Assembly (NCBI GenBank): GCA_963924555.1
Contig: OZ004597.1
Span: 558,001-622,000, forward strand
Reading direction: 5' to 3'
DNA: 64,000 nt
Source: Crambe crambe
Taxonomy: Eukaryota > Porifera > Demospongiae > Poecilosclerida > Crambeidae
Shown here: positions 1-9,879 of the stretch, in pieces
Numbering within the stretch: position 1 is the first letter of the stretch
Layout of the letters: the number at the start of each line of letters is the position of its first letter
Translations under genes and position numbers: made by a program
Notes under the pieces: model-generated
What the model was told of the DNA's origin: nothing
Databases searched by the model: none
The model's input: the letters and a program-made list of their open reading frames with translations, nothing else

Positions 1-660
1 GAATGTGGTCACATAGAGAGTCATTATGGTCTGTACATACATACCTGGTCTTCATCCATTCTGTCTTGGTAGAATAGATTCTCCTCTTCATTCTCCTCTC
101 CTTCAAAATCCTCATATGAGTCAGAGTCTGAGTAATTTTCTTCTTCAATCTCTTCTCTCACTACTTTAAAATTATCATCATCTGAGAGTGCTCTCATTAA
201 ACCATAACCCTCGCTAGATTCATTGCTCCAGTCATCGTCATCATCATCATCATCATCATCATCGTCACCCCCTGCAAAGCTACATCTTTTCATCAGAATC
301 CCTGTCACATGACAATGGGAGAATCAAACAAAATAACAGACATGATGGAACGTCACAAGAACAAACCTTCCATTGATGACTTCTTTATGATACTTGCTGC
401 TGCTTGTTCCTTCACAGGCGCCTGGAAGTATTTGATATTAATTTTGTTTTGAGTTACTTTTGTTAAGAACAGCTCATAATGTATTAAGTACTACCTTTTT
501 AAGAGCAGCTCCAAGTTTGATTTCTTGCAGGAGTCCACCTCGTCCACCACCACCACCACCTGTAGATCTCATTTTAGGAGCACCAAGTTTAGCATCTTGC
601 ATGCTAAGTTTCATCCTTCCCTTCTTTCCTTTCACCAGTGAGAACTCTGAACTATCTCGT

Positions 661-692
<32 letters not shown>

Positions 693-2394
693 TAGCTCAC
701 CACCAGCACTTCCAAATAATGCTGATCGTGGCACTTGATGTGCAGATGATGATGCTAATCTATATAGTGTGTGTGTTGGCTTTTGTTTGAACAGACTAGA
801 TACTGGTGGTGGCGGCGGTGGTGGTGGTGACCCTTGTGTAAGTTTCTGTTGTGCAGATATTGGTGGTGGTGGCGGTCCTCCAAAACCTCCCCCAAGACCT
901 CCACCAACCGATGCTAATAGAAGTGGTGATGCTCGTAGTGGGAGTGGAGGTGGTGCCCCTGGTGCTTGTGGTGGGGGTGGAGGTGGTGCCCCCGATGCTC
1001 GTGGTGGGGGTGGAGGTGGTGCCCCTGGTGCTCGTGGTGGGGGCGGAGGTGGTGCTCCTAGTGTAGGTGGTGCTTGTCGTAGTGGGGGTAGAGCTCGATC
1101 TGAGAGGCGACGTCGACGTGGGGGTAGTACTCGTTGAGTTGCTGATTGAGATGAGAGTGGCATCCCAAAAAGTGACCCTGGTGCCCCTGGTGGGAGTGGC
1201 ATCCCATGAAGTGGCCCTGGTGGGAGTGGCATTGGTGGAAGTGGAGGTGGTTCTCTAAGACTGTTCACTTTTAGTGATAGTGGAACATTATCACACACAC
1301 TTTCCTTAGCGATGAGATCGGAGAAACCTGCAACAAACATCATGTATCAGTGGGCTGGGTTTTGAGACTAGGTGACCACTGAGATCACCAGTGTTCTCCC
1401 CAGCATAACTTAATTAAGCATGGGGCCTTCAAGCCGTCAATAGAATGTACCCTTTGATGTGTGAAACCACCCATATTCCTTCACTAATATTAGGGAGAAT
1501 ACTGCTTACAGTCCAGTTCAAGTCCAGCAGATGGTGAGGTTGGCCTATAAGCAGGCGAGGTTGGGCTATAAGCAGGCGAGGTTGGGCTATAAGCAGGCGA
1601 GGTTGGGCTATAAGCAGGCAAGGTTGGGCTATAAGCAAGCGAAGCAGATGGGGCTGCAGATTTTTCCTCTTCATTCATACCCATCACTTCCAACATGGAC
1701 TGGAGCTCCTCCTCCTGTTCAATGTGGTCTAGGACACTTAATTCATCCTTAGCAACTGGTTTTGCTTTCTTTTTCGATTTCTTTCTCCCTTCCTATAAAG
1801 AAATTACCTCATTACAATATACAGGGACACCAATTCTCAACATACCATTAATGGCTGCTTTGATGGCTTTTCTTCTTGAGGTTTAGGGGCTGCAGGAGAA
1901 GCTCTTTGGAAGGGACTACTGAGGGTGAGGATACCTCTCTTTGACTTGGCCTCATCACCAATGTAAGAGTCTTTCTGACCCATGCCTACCATTACTCCCT
2001 GCAATCAGCATACATACACTGAGTCTTCCCCGTTGATAAGGACTAGACAAAACACACACCTGGTGTCTTGGTCTCCCAACTAGAGTTGGAAACACAGCAC
2101 TCGGGGCATCATCCCCAGCCATACCAGCCTAGCAATGGAGTGTGTGTGTGTCACGGGGTGTGGTTTGAGGTCTTCTGGGAGTTCTTACCTTGATGCTAAA
2201 CATGCCAGTGTCTAAAACCACTACACCCTCCCCTTCATCCTTTTCCCTGTCTCGTTCCCTTGATGATAGACATATGGAGAGGCTATCCAGTGTCTGCATA
2301 AAGAAGCTATCCTCCTCCTCCTCCTCCTCCTCGTTCTTTATCCCCCTTGTTTGTGGACCTTCTCTCTGAGGGGCCCTTGCTGCACGGCCATAAA
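1..2394 (-). CDS. Actin-fragment / CTD-heptad / proline-rich / WH2 chimeric protein (partial; possibly the 3' part of the PARP4 gene)
   Basis: Exons read in frame on the minus strand: 2189 to about 2363-2394, 2060-2128, 1846-1998, about 1507-1790, 495-1336, about 370-410, and about 47-290 with a donor at its end, so the gene continues off the left edge. In order the product has an acidic segment, about 60 residues matching the N-terminus of actin, a Lys-rich linker, five YSPTSPA-like heptads, a long proline-rich stretch with PPPPPP runs, a polyglutamine run, a WH2 motif ([16 protein letters not shown]) and a run of 12 Asp. WH2 motifs bind monomeric actin and proline runs recruit profilin or SH3 proteins, so an actin-regulatory role is inferred. 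The PARP4 exon upstream ends at a TGA that overlaps a perfect GTGAGT donor. A join from that donor stays in frame only with a weaker acceptor near 2363; the better acceptor at 2394 is out of frame with it. Whether this is one gene or two is therefore unresolved. If separate, the first in-frame Met is at 2299. Confidence 0.6.
495..542 (-). other. WH2 actin-binding motif
   Basis: Sixteen codons give the pattern R-x-x-L-L-x-x-I-x-x-G-x-x-L-K-K, the WH2 consensus seen in WIP and WASP proteins. It lies directly after the proline-rich and polyglutamine region and ends at a splice donor. The next exon continues with a short Lys/Ser segment and then the poly-Asp tail. Confidence 0.75.
661..694 (-). 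repeat. CAG/CTG trinucleotide repeat encoding polyglutamine
   Basis: A run of about eleven CTG/TTG units on the plus strand codes for a Gln run in the minus-strand exon that carries the proline-rich region and WH2 motif. Confidence 0.85.
1529..1633 (-). repeat. Five RNA-polymerase-II CTD-like heptads (YSPTSPA) encoded by a 21-bp tandem repeat
   Basis: A 21-bp unit repeats five times and encodes YSPTLPA, three YSPTSPA and YRPTSPS. The reading frame matches the surrounding exon. The units are nearly identical at the DNA level, which suggests recent expansion. The resemblance to the Pol II CTD consensus YSPTSPS is direct; function is not implied. Confidence 0.8.
1921..2227 (-). other. Actin N-terminal homology segment (about 61 residues over three exons)
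   Basis: Three consecutive exons, all joined in phase 0, encode a near copy of actin from about residue 7 to 67. Recognisable blocks are [20 protein letters not shown], the D-loop block [17 protein letters not shown] and SKRGILTL. Identity is very high in the last exon. The phosphate-binding loop is altered: actin's DNGSG is DTGMF here. One intron falls exactly between the Gln and Gly equivalent to actin Q41/G42, an intron position known from animal actin genes. The homology stops at the TL before KYPIEHG and the sequence becomes Ser/Pro/Lys-rich. Subdomains 3 and 4 and the rest of the nucleotide cleft are absent, so it cannot be a working actin. Confidence 0.85.
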
Positions 2395-2626
2395 CTGCAA
2401 TGCATTAGCACATACAATTTGTACACCAGACAATAATTATTATGTAACACTTCCATCACATTTAAAAATGGTTATATCTGAGATTCACTCTAACTTTAAA
2501 ATATTCTTACACTTTCTACGTCCCAATTGCCTTGTCATTATACATGATTTCTCCTCTTCTTTCTTCTTGATACTAATGCACATGACATACATGTGATCAG
2601 ATGCCTAGCAGCCTGCTTGCCTGACT

Positions 2627-2778
2627 CACATTTCAAGTTCTTTGTCTAATTCCATGAGCCTCTGGCTGGCTTCAAGTGAGAAGGATAAATCCAGCTGTAG
2701 CCTGACTTTATCCACAAGTTCATAAGCGTCTTTATACTTGCCTCTGCCAGAATAAGACCTCAATAACTCCTTCACAAC

Positions 2779-2842
<64 letters not shown>

Positions 2843-3001
2843 CTCACAGAGACCAAGTCATGCATGGTTGGTTACCGCAAATCTCTCCTGGTTGGTTGAC
2901 TCCAGCACTCCTTCAGTGTCATCCAGCATTTGAAGACAAAGCTGCTCAGATTCTTCTGAAAAAAAGTAATGCAGTCACTTCATGAGGAGGGGAGGCTAGT
3001 T

Positions 3002-3032
<31 letters not shown>

Positions 3033-6000
3033 AAGCAGTTTATCAATGCATGCAACTTTAGCCCCACCACTTTTTGGTTGGATGTGCACTTCTTCCAGAA
3101 ATTTCTTCAGTTTATCAGTGGCATCCTTTAAAAGCATGAAATAATGACAACATAGTCAAAGGGACTGATGTGAGCCTAACCTTCTTTGGGTCAGACGCTT
3201 GATCTAACATCCACCCAATATACTCAAGTTTATCCACCCCTTCTTTGGCCACTAGCTCTTCAATGGAAGGACCCTTCGACTGGTCAAACTTTTCATCCTA
3301 TAAATAAAGAAGTACACTCTTTATTGAAAATGCCAATAACTCACTGACCTTTGTCCTCTCTTCAATGGCTACAAAGCTAGTGAACTGGGAGACAATGGAG
3401 TATTCTTTGCTGATGTTGATGATGTAAGATTTACGATCTCTTTTCACAATCTAGACAGGGAAAAAAATTGATACTTGTAGACTCCAAGATATATTGGAGT
3501 GCTTAAGGACACAATCTAAATACTAACTTCATGTTCCATTTTGTCAGGATCTAAAGATCCATCAGTCCAATCTCTGATTATGGCTCTGGCTGTCAACTGG
3601 TGGAGCATCTAATAATGTTAGCAACAACAACAAAAATCATTTTGAATGGATCAATTTGGTTCTTAATTGTTCACCTGTCCTTTTGTTGTAGCAAGGTCAG
3701 AGGTCGATACCATGGTTTCCACCGCCTTGCTACCTATCTTAGCCTTGAGAGTGGCCTGGTTGCAGTTTGGCACATACCCATACACCACCTGGCGAGACCC
3801 ACTGAACAAGGAGACCAGCTCTTGAGGAGCCTGAGATGGGAAGAGTGAGTAAACTAGGTGGTTTGTTCCTCCCTCCCACCCGGCCTCCATCCTTCACGCT
3901 AGCTCACTTATTTCTTCCTCTCACAAGTAATGGCCATACCTGGATGGGTTTGGGTGCGTCGTCATCATACTGCTGCCACTGGACGTGGACGGAAGTGAGG
4001 GCAGGCTGAAATGCCTTCTCCAACTGGGTCTTCACTTTCCTCTCCCACTTGGACTTGCTCTTTGGGTCAAAGAACTCCACACAGCCAGCGCCAACGTGTG
4101 CCATTGACCGCAGAAAGTGCTTATTTGCAGTGGATCTGTTGGAATTTTGTACCTCAATCAACTGTAGATGGAAGGAGAACTTGCACTTACTCCATTCCAA
4201 AGGTGAAAATCCTTGAGTTCTTCACCCCTCGCCTGATGGTGTCCAGGGTTGGAGCCTCCTCAGTCATGTGACCATCAGATATCAAGAATACTGAACGCGG
4301 TGGGAGTGTACTTGCATCTGCTCCACCCACTTTGGGCGGGGCACTGGATAGGAGATGGAGGGAGTGCAAAGGTCGCCACACATCAGTGCTACCCATGTTT
4401 GCAGAGCATTGCTGAAATTGATAATAAAAACCTTCCATACTTGTTCACCCATTATGCAGAACATACTTGGATGAATTGCTGGGCGGTGTTGAGTGTGTCT
4501 TTAGTTTTAGGAACACTTGATGGAAATAGAACTTCATATGCTGCAAGAGGAAAAAATGGTTTGATGTGACCCTCTCTCTTCTCTTGGATACAATACATAC
4601 CTGCTCCAAATGTGAAGACATTGAAGAGACATTTTTTAGGGAGATGGTGAAGGAGGAGCAGCAAGATCTTCTTGGCATATGTCAATGCTTGTCCCTGTAC
4701 ATGTGATAAATCTAACCAGATGCAGATTACACTTTTTCCCTTCTCACTTACCCTCATGGAGTTGGAGAGATCCAGAAGGAAGATGATTTCATTCTCTGAT
4801 ATGCTGTCAACTTCGAACTCTGGATAAAAGGTCAGCATGCAAGCCTACAGGAATTGGAAAGTATCAAGTTCTTCCTGTACATGCAGTAGTCATAGTAACT
4901 TAGCCTCACATTGTGGCCATGCTTGTTCTCTTCCACCCACATTCGGGGGACATGGATTTCAGCGAGACCAATCAGAAGCTGGAATCCAGTTCCAAGACTG
5001 GAACCGGGACAGAGCTCCACTGTGGCCTTGCTTGCTGTTTTCTGCAGGCAAAAGAGATGCAAGTAAGAACTATAGCTATGCTACAGTGAATCCATTTGAG
5101 CTCTTCATACCTTCATCTTTATTTTGTGAGTTGGAGATTCGATGTTTTTGATCTCGAAGGGCATTTCCACTGAGATTTGAATGGAGAGGTTCTTGCTACA
5201 ATGCAGGGGGTTTAGAATGTATCATGTGATAAGGTTCTTGCTACAATCCAGGGGGTATAGAAAGTATCATTTTTGATAGGGTTTCTCATTCAGACTCACC
5301 TCTCCTTCTGAACTTTGACCTTTTCTACATCAGTCTGAGTGGTCTCATCCAGGGCTGCTTCTTGTTTCCATGGCGCCACTGAACCAGGCAGGGAGAATAA
5401 GACATGTTCCCCTTCCACTGCCAGTTCGGCAACGTAGGTGATCTTAATGAGCACACTAGCTCCAGGAGGCAAATTCCCAACACTAACAGTGAACACATCC
5501 TATAAATGGAGAAAGAAGACATGAATCCTTCAATTTCATCATAGTCATGATACATACAGGAGTCTCTTCATCCATGAGATAAGCTCCATGGCCCTTGGAG
5601 ATGGCCTCCTTGTACTCTTTGTGTGCCTGTTCCTTCTCCTTGACTTGTCCCACGATGTGCTTGCCATTGATGAAAGCCTCAAAGCCACAAACAGCTGCCA
5701 TGTCATCCAGGGGGAAGACGTACTTGGCCTCTATAGGGATGGTGCTGTTGTTCTTGTATCCCTGTAGCACCACCACCTTGGCCGCTAGGTCCATCAGTTC
5801 TGCCCGAATGTGGACAGACTGGAGGGGAACATCTGCCCCCTCGGCTTGTAGCCCTGCCTTCACCTTATCCAAGGGATCTGATATGTTCTGAATGTCACCA
5901 ATGGACACTAGAAAAATAAAATAAATTATCCATGAAAGGTGATACCATATAATTGGACATCTCTCAAATACATTTTTCTGTGGGAGTGTCTTCATTATCA

Positions 6001-9000
6001 TTAGCTGTCATTTCATCCTCTCCTTCTTTCTTTTCTTCTCCTTTTGCTTCTTCTTCTTCTTCTTCCCTGCCAGCCTCCTCGTCTCCAGGGAGACTGAACT
6101 CGACTAGATATTGCATGCATTGCTGATGTTGATTGTACACCACATACTCTGCAGACTGCAAAAGGGATAAATGTAACTGTATCATTGTCCCCTAACCTCC
6201 ATACCTTAAAGAAGGATTCCACCTCCTCAGTAGACCCCACCCCCTTCACACTGTGGTACCCATCAGGTGCCTCACTCAGTTCTTTCATCTGTACTGTGTA
6301 CTCCTGCACATGACATCAATTAGTGGACTAATATCCAGGGAGATCCCCACCAAGTTGGCTTACTTTACAGTTTCCCAAAGCAACTTCATTGACGAGCATT
6401 AGGCGTGTTCTTCGTCCATTTTTACCAGCTTTAGAATACTTGCAGGACAAGCTGTAGTAGGCATTATCACATGTAGCTCGTAGGCATGATCATGTGACTA
6501 TCACATGTAGCTCACAACAGCTGGCTCACCTTGAAGATCCAGCAAAGTATATCCCAGAGCCAAGCATGCCCGGGTCAGATCTGGTTCCTCCAAAGTCATC
6601 CACCACTATCTTGGGCAGTAGCAGACCCCTGGAATTAGTGAGACCAACCTACCATCAAAACTCCCTACAGGAACCTTCTCAACCAGGTAAGTGCTCCTTA
6701 GAGGAACCTTCTTAGAGTGACCTTCTTAACCAGGTAAATGGTCAAGGACTCCTTGAGGAACCTTCTTAGAGTGACCTTCTTAACAACCTGGTCAATGCTC
6801 ATAGGACTCCTTGAGGAACCTTCTTAGAGTGACCTTCTTAACAGGTCAATGCTCATAGGACTCCTTGAGGAACCTTCTTAGAGTGACCTTCTTAACAGGT
6901 CAATGCTCATAGGACTCCTTGAGGAACCTTCTTAGAGTGACCTTCTTAACAACCTGGTCAATGCTCATAGGACTCCTTGAGGAACCTTCTTAGAGTGACC
7001 TTCTTAACAGGTCAATGCTCATAGGACTCCTTGAGGAACCTTCTTAGAGTGACCTTCTTAACAACCTGGTCAATGCTCATAGGACTCCTTGAGGAACTTT
7101 CTTAGAGTGACCTTCTTAACAGGTCAATGCTCATAGGACTCCTTGAGGAACCTTCTTAGAGTGACCTTCTTAACAACCTGGTCAATGCTCATAGGACTCC
7201 TTGAGGAACCTTCTTGGAGTGACCTTCTTAACCAGGTAAATGCTCACCTTGACAGTATCCCTACAAAGTTTTTGACTTGTGAGGAATGGAAGAGCAGCTG
7301 CTTGTTGTCTATGGAGTGAGTAAAGGCACTTTGTTCCACTGCACGGTGAACTGAGTATATGGTCTTTACAGTCAATGGCTCACAAATAGAACTAAAAGTA
7401 AAGGAGAATGTGTCAAAAAAGTTTTAGCATAAAGGACCTTTTCTAAGTCTTACTCGTCTTGACTATTGACGATGTGGTCTCTGATGCTGGTATACTCTAA
7501 TGAAGAAGCATCTAAGTGTTTGATTTCACAGCGCAGTGCTCGATACTTGGCCTCAGGGCCTGAACGAGCCATCCAATTGGTGGACTCACTGACTGCCACC
7601 ATGTCTCTGATCAATTGGCAAAGGTCTTGCTTCTGTGCAATGAGACGGAGGCTAGAGATTGATGTGTTCTGCGACGTTCCAGGTTTGTGAGGAAGTGCGG
7701 AATAGAATGCCTGTGAATGGGTGCTGATGTCAGCATCTTTAAAGGAGAAAACGTGAAACAAGTCTTAATGTTTGATTTCCTATTTTATACCACAGACAGG
7801 ATAACCATTTGGAAGTACACAGACACGTGTACATAATTGGACTGTACCATGATACAGCTGCTACATGGCTTACTTTCAATTTGAAATAGGACTTAATTCA
7901 CTTAGCAGGGATATGTACCTTGTTTGGTCTCTTCCTGGAGTAGCCTTTTTATGGTGAGTAGGGAAGCCTCAGCTTTATCCAGTTGCTCCACTTTGATGGT
8001 ACTGACAGGCACGGCAAGGACATCTTCCAGCTGTCCACTTGCTTCACTCCAAATGTAGTCCACCAGCTCTATGACCTCAGGGTCGATGGATGTCCCCGAC
8101 AGATCAGTACTTCTAGTCTCAGACATGAACTGTGGAGGAACACACACATTGAGTTGAAGAAGGTCCAGGGTTCTTCAACATTGTAGGTGTACCTTTTGGA
8201 GGAGAGGGGAGCCGACTTGGGGGGAGATGAAGGAGACCTTGGTGAGGGAGTGAGGGGAAAAGGTGTACTGGTGGTGGAGCTGCGTGTAGATATGTTCCAC
8301 ATCCAGTGCTGATGTAGCATAGCGACACTCTTTCTTCCCCATAGTTCCAGTCTGTAATCAAACACTGAAAACTTAACCCCAACCCCCTAACCAAATAATC
8401 CCTGACCTTTGCATCTCGATTCTCCAGCACTCCAGTGTGAGAGAACACTCGAAACCTTGGTCCTTCAGAGCTGCCAGCAGCTGCTGCTTCTTCAGGAACT
8501 ACATGAATCTCTAGACTGGCAAAGGAGGTCTTCTGAGATCGAGGGTCGTATTTCTGGTGGATTGAATGAGTAGTTATGGGAGAGTTAGTGGAGGAGATTG
8601 CCTCACCTTGAGGAATGAGTATCTTGCTATATCATAGTTATCCTCACTGAAGTCAACATCGTGATGAGGCCAAGACCACACCCTATATTCAATAGGACAG
8701 TATGTATGGGAGGTAGTAGGACAGTATTAGAGTAGGACACTATTAGAGGGAGGTAGTAGGACAATATTAGAGGGAGGTAGTAGGACAGTATTAAGTGTAG
8801 TAGGACAATATTAGGGAGGTAGTAGGACAGTATTAGAGGGGGTAGTAGGACAGTATTAGAGAGGAGGTAGTAGGACAGTATTAGAGGGAGGTAGTAGTAG
8901 GACAGTATTAGAGAGGAGGTAGAGGTTAACATACTTCAGTTGATTCATGTTAATAGATGATTTTGGTTTCTTTTTCTTTTTGTTAGTGTTTGCTTTATCT

Positions 9001-9531
9001 TGTATGGAAGCTGTAAGTAATGATAATTAATAACATTAAGATTCCTTTTTGGTTTCAATCACGACAACAACACTCACAACACTCACCTACAATCTTGCCA
9101 GTACTAAACTCCATGGCAGCAGTCTTCCCCACTACTATATAAGCATCTGCCTCTAGGAGTTTCCCCGTCTCTACACACTGATGAATGAAGTCTACAGAGA
9201 CGACTGGCACACCCCACTTCCTGGCCATGCGACTCTTGTATGAGTCCTGCGCTTTCTCCACATTGTTTACCACCAAGTGAGTCGTCTGCATAAACAGTTC
9301 AGGAAATAATAATCACATGACAACAAGTTAACATCAGGAGATAACCCTAGGCCTAACCCTAGCCCCAAAGCTCAGAACAAGGCTGTAACTACTGATGAGT
9401 ACCTTGTTGGTGACTATGAATGAGATTATGCCTCCATTTTCTGTCACTTTCTTCTTCAGTTCCAACTTTGCCTTAAAACGAATTGAGGAGTCCAGATCAA
9501 GGGTGATTTGGCAATGGTCAAACACTCCCAT
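2627..9531 (-). CDS. PARP4: Vault poly(ADP-ribose) polymerase, PARP4-like
   Basis: The multi-exon gene starts at Met 9531 (MGVFDHCQITLDLD). First come a BRCT domain (exons 9403-9531 and 9087-9285, with the W-V-x-FI-x-C-x-E pattern) and a Lys-rich linker. Next is a region resembling the PARP4 pre-catalytic segment (about 8406-8680), then the PARP helical and catalytic domains (about 6200-8130). The H-Y-E triad typical of a true polymerase is visible: His in LLFHSS (near 7295), Tyr in GSGIYFAG (near 6550), Glu in SAEYVVYNQ (near 6150). A VIT domain (about 5300-5910) is extremely close to vertebrate PARP4 (AAVCGFEAFINGKHIVG). The vWA domain (about 3350-4840) has the MIDAS motif DLSNS. A helical tail follows (about 2627-3300) and ends at a TGA embedded in a perfect splice donor, so the gene may continue into the chimeric exons to the left. 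PARP4 is the ADP-ribosylating subunit of vault particles. Confidence 0.92.
2781..2840. repeat. (GA)n microsatellite, about 30 units, in a PARP4 intron
   Basis: Uninterrupted GA dinucleotides lie just upstream, in the minus-strand sense, of the exon beginning VVKELL. Read on the minus strand the tract is TC-rich and serves as the polypyrimidine tract of that exon's acceptor. Confidence 0.95.
3003..3029. repeat. Poly-C homopolymer in a PARP4 intron
   Basis: A run of about 27 C on the plus strand lies in the intron after the exon encoding DATDKLKKFLEEVHIQPKS. The true tract length is likely uncertain in an assembly. Confidence 0.9.
6690..7240. repeat. Intronic minisatellite, about nine copies of a 56-66 bp unit
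   Basis: The unit contains GGACTCCTTGAGGAACC and TTAGAGTGACCTTCTTAAC, in two length variants that differ by an ACCT-containing insertion. It fills the PARP4 intron between the exons holding the catalytic His and Tyr. Copies are nearly identical, with single changes such as AACTTTC near 7095. The outer copies carry AACCAGGTAA, resembling the exon-edge sequence at 6686, so the array probably grew from an intron edge. Confidence 0.9.
8695..8932. repeat. Intronic minisatellite, GTAGGACAGTATTAGAG units
   Basis: About ten imperfect copies of a 24-28 bp unit lie in the PARP4 intron between the Lys-rich linker exon and the exon encoding VWSWPHHDVDF. Copies differ by small deletions, as expected for replication slippage. 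Confidence 0.9.
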
Positions 9532-9879
9532 GACGTCTCCTCAGTAGGACCTGGATTCTATTCCAATCAGACGACTGTAAGGACCACACCTCTTTTTCTG
9601 CCACACCTATCAATGGGTGTGTCATCAAAATTATTATCACATTGCAGATGCTAATCTAATTCGTGTAAGCATTATTATTGAGTGTAACAAGAAATAGGAG
9701 ATCGCTGTAACCATTGGCTGTATCGTTGCTACGGGTTGAAGCTATTTCTGTGCCAACGTCCTCTATCTACTACTAAGCGTTCAGAGGTTCTCACCAGAGC
9801 ACAGGGGCTAGAGGCCAGATCGTTGTGTAGTCTGAGGTGAGACTTTACAATATCAATACACATCACGCTAGGCATCCAG
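9532..9879. promoter_or_regulatory. Divergent intergenic region between PARP4 and the PH-domain gene
   Basis: This 348-bp gap separates the PARP4 start codon (minus) from the proposed first exon of the PH-domain gene (plus). It must hold both promoters and 5' UTRs. I see no TATA box that stands out and no coding signal. Confidence 0.5.

Noticed and set aside
769-1258. Glycine- and valine-rich open frames on the plus strand
   Set aside because: They are antisense images of the GC-rich, proline-rich minus-strand exon; they lack any domain and the minus frame is supported by splice sites and the WH2 motif.
6690-7240. Regular repeats that look like a CRISPR array
   Set aside because: There are no unique spacers (the units abut), the locus is an intron of an animal gene, and unit length varies by slippage.
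8627-8932. Minus-strand Leu/Ser/Tyr-rich open frame
   Set aside because: It is the PARP4 intronic minisatellite read as protein; it contains no conserved sequence and the flanking exons skip it.
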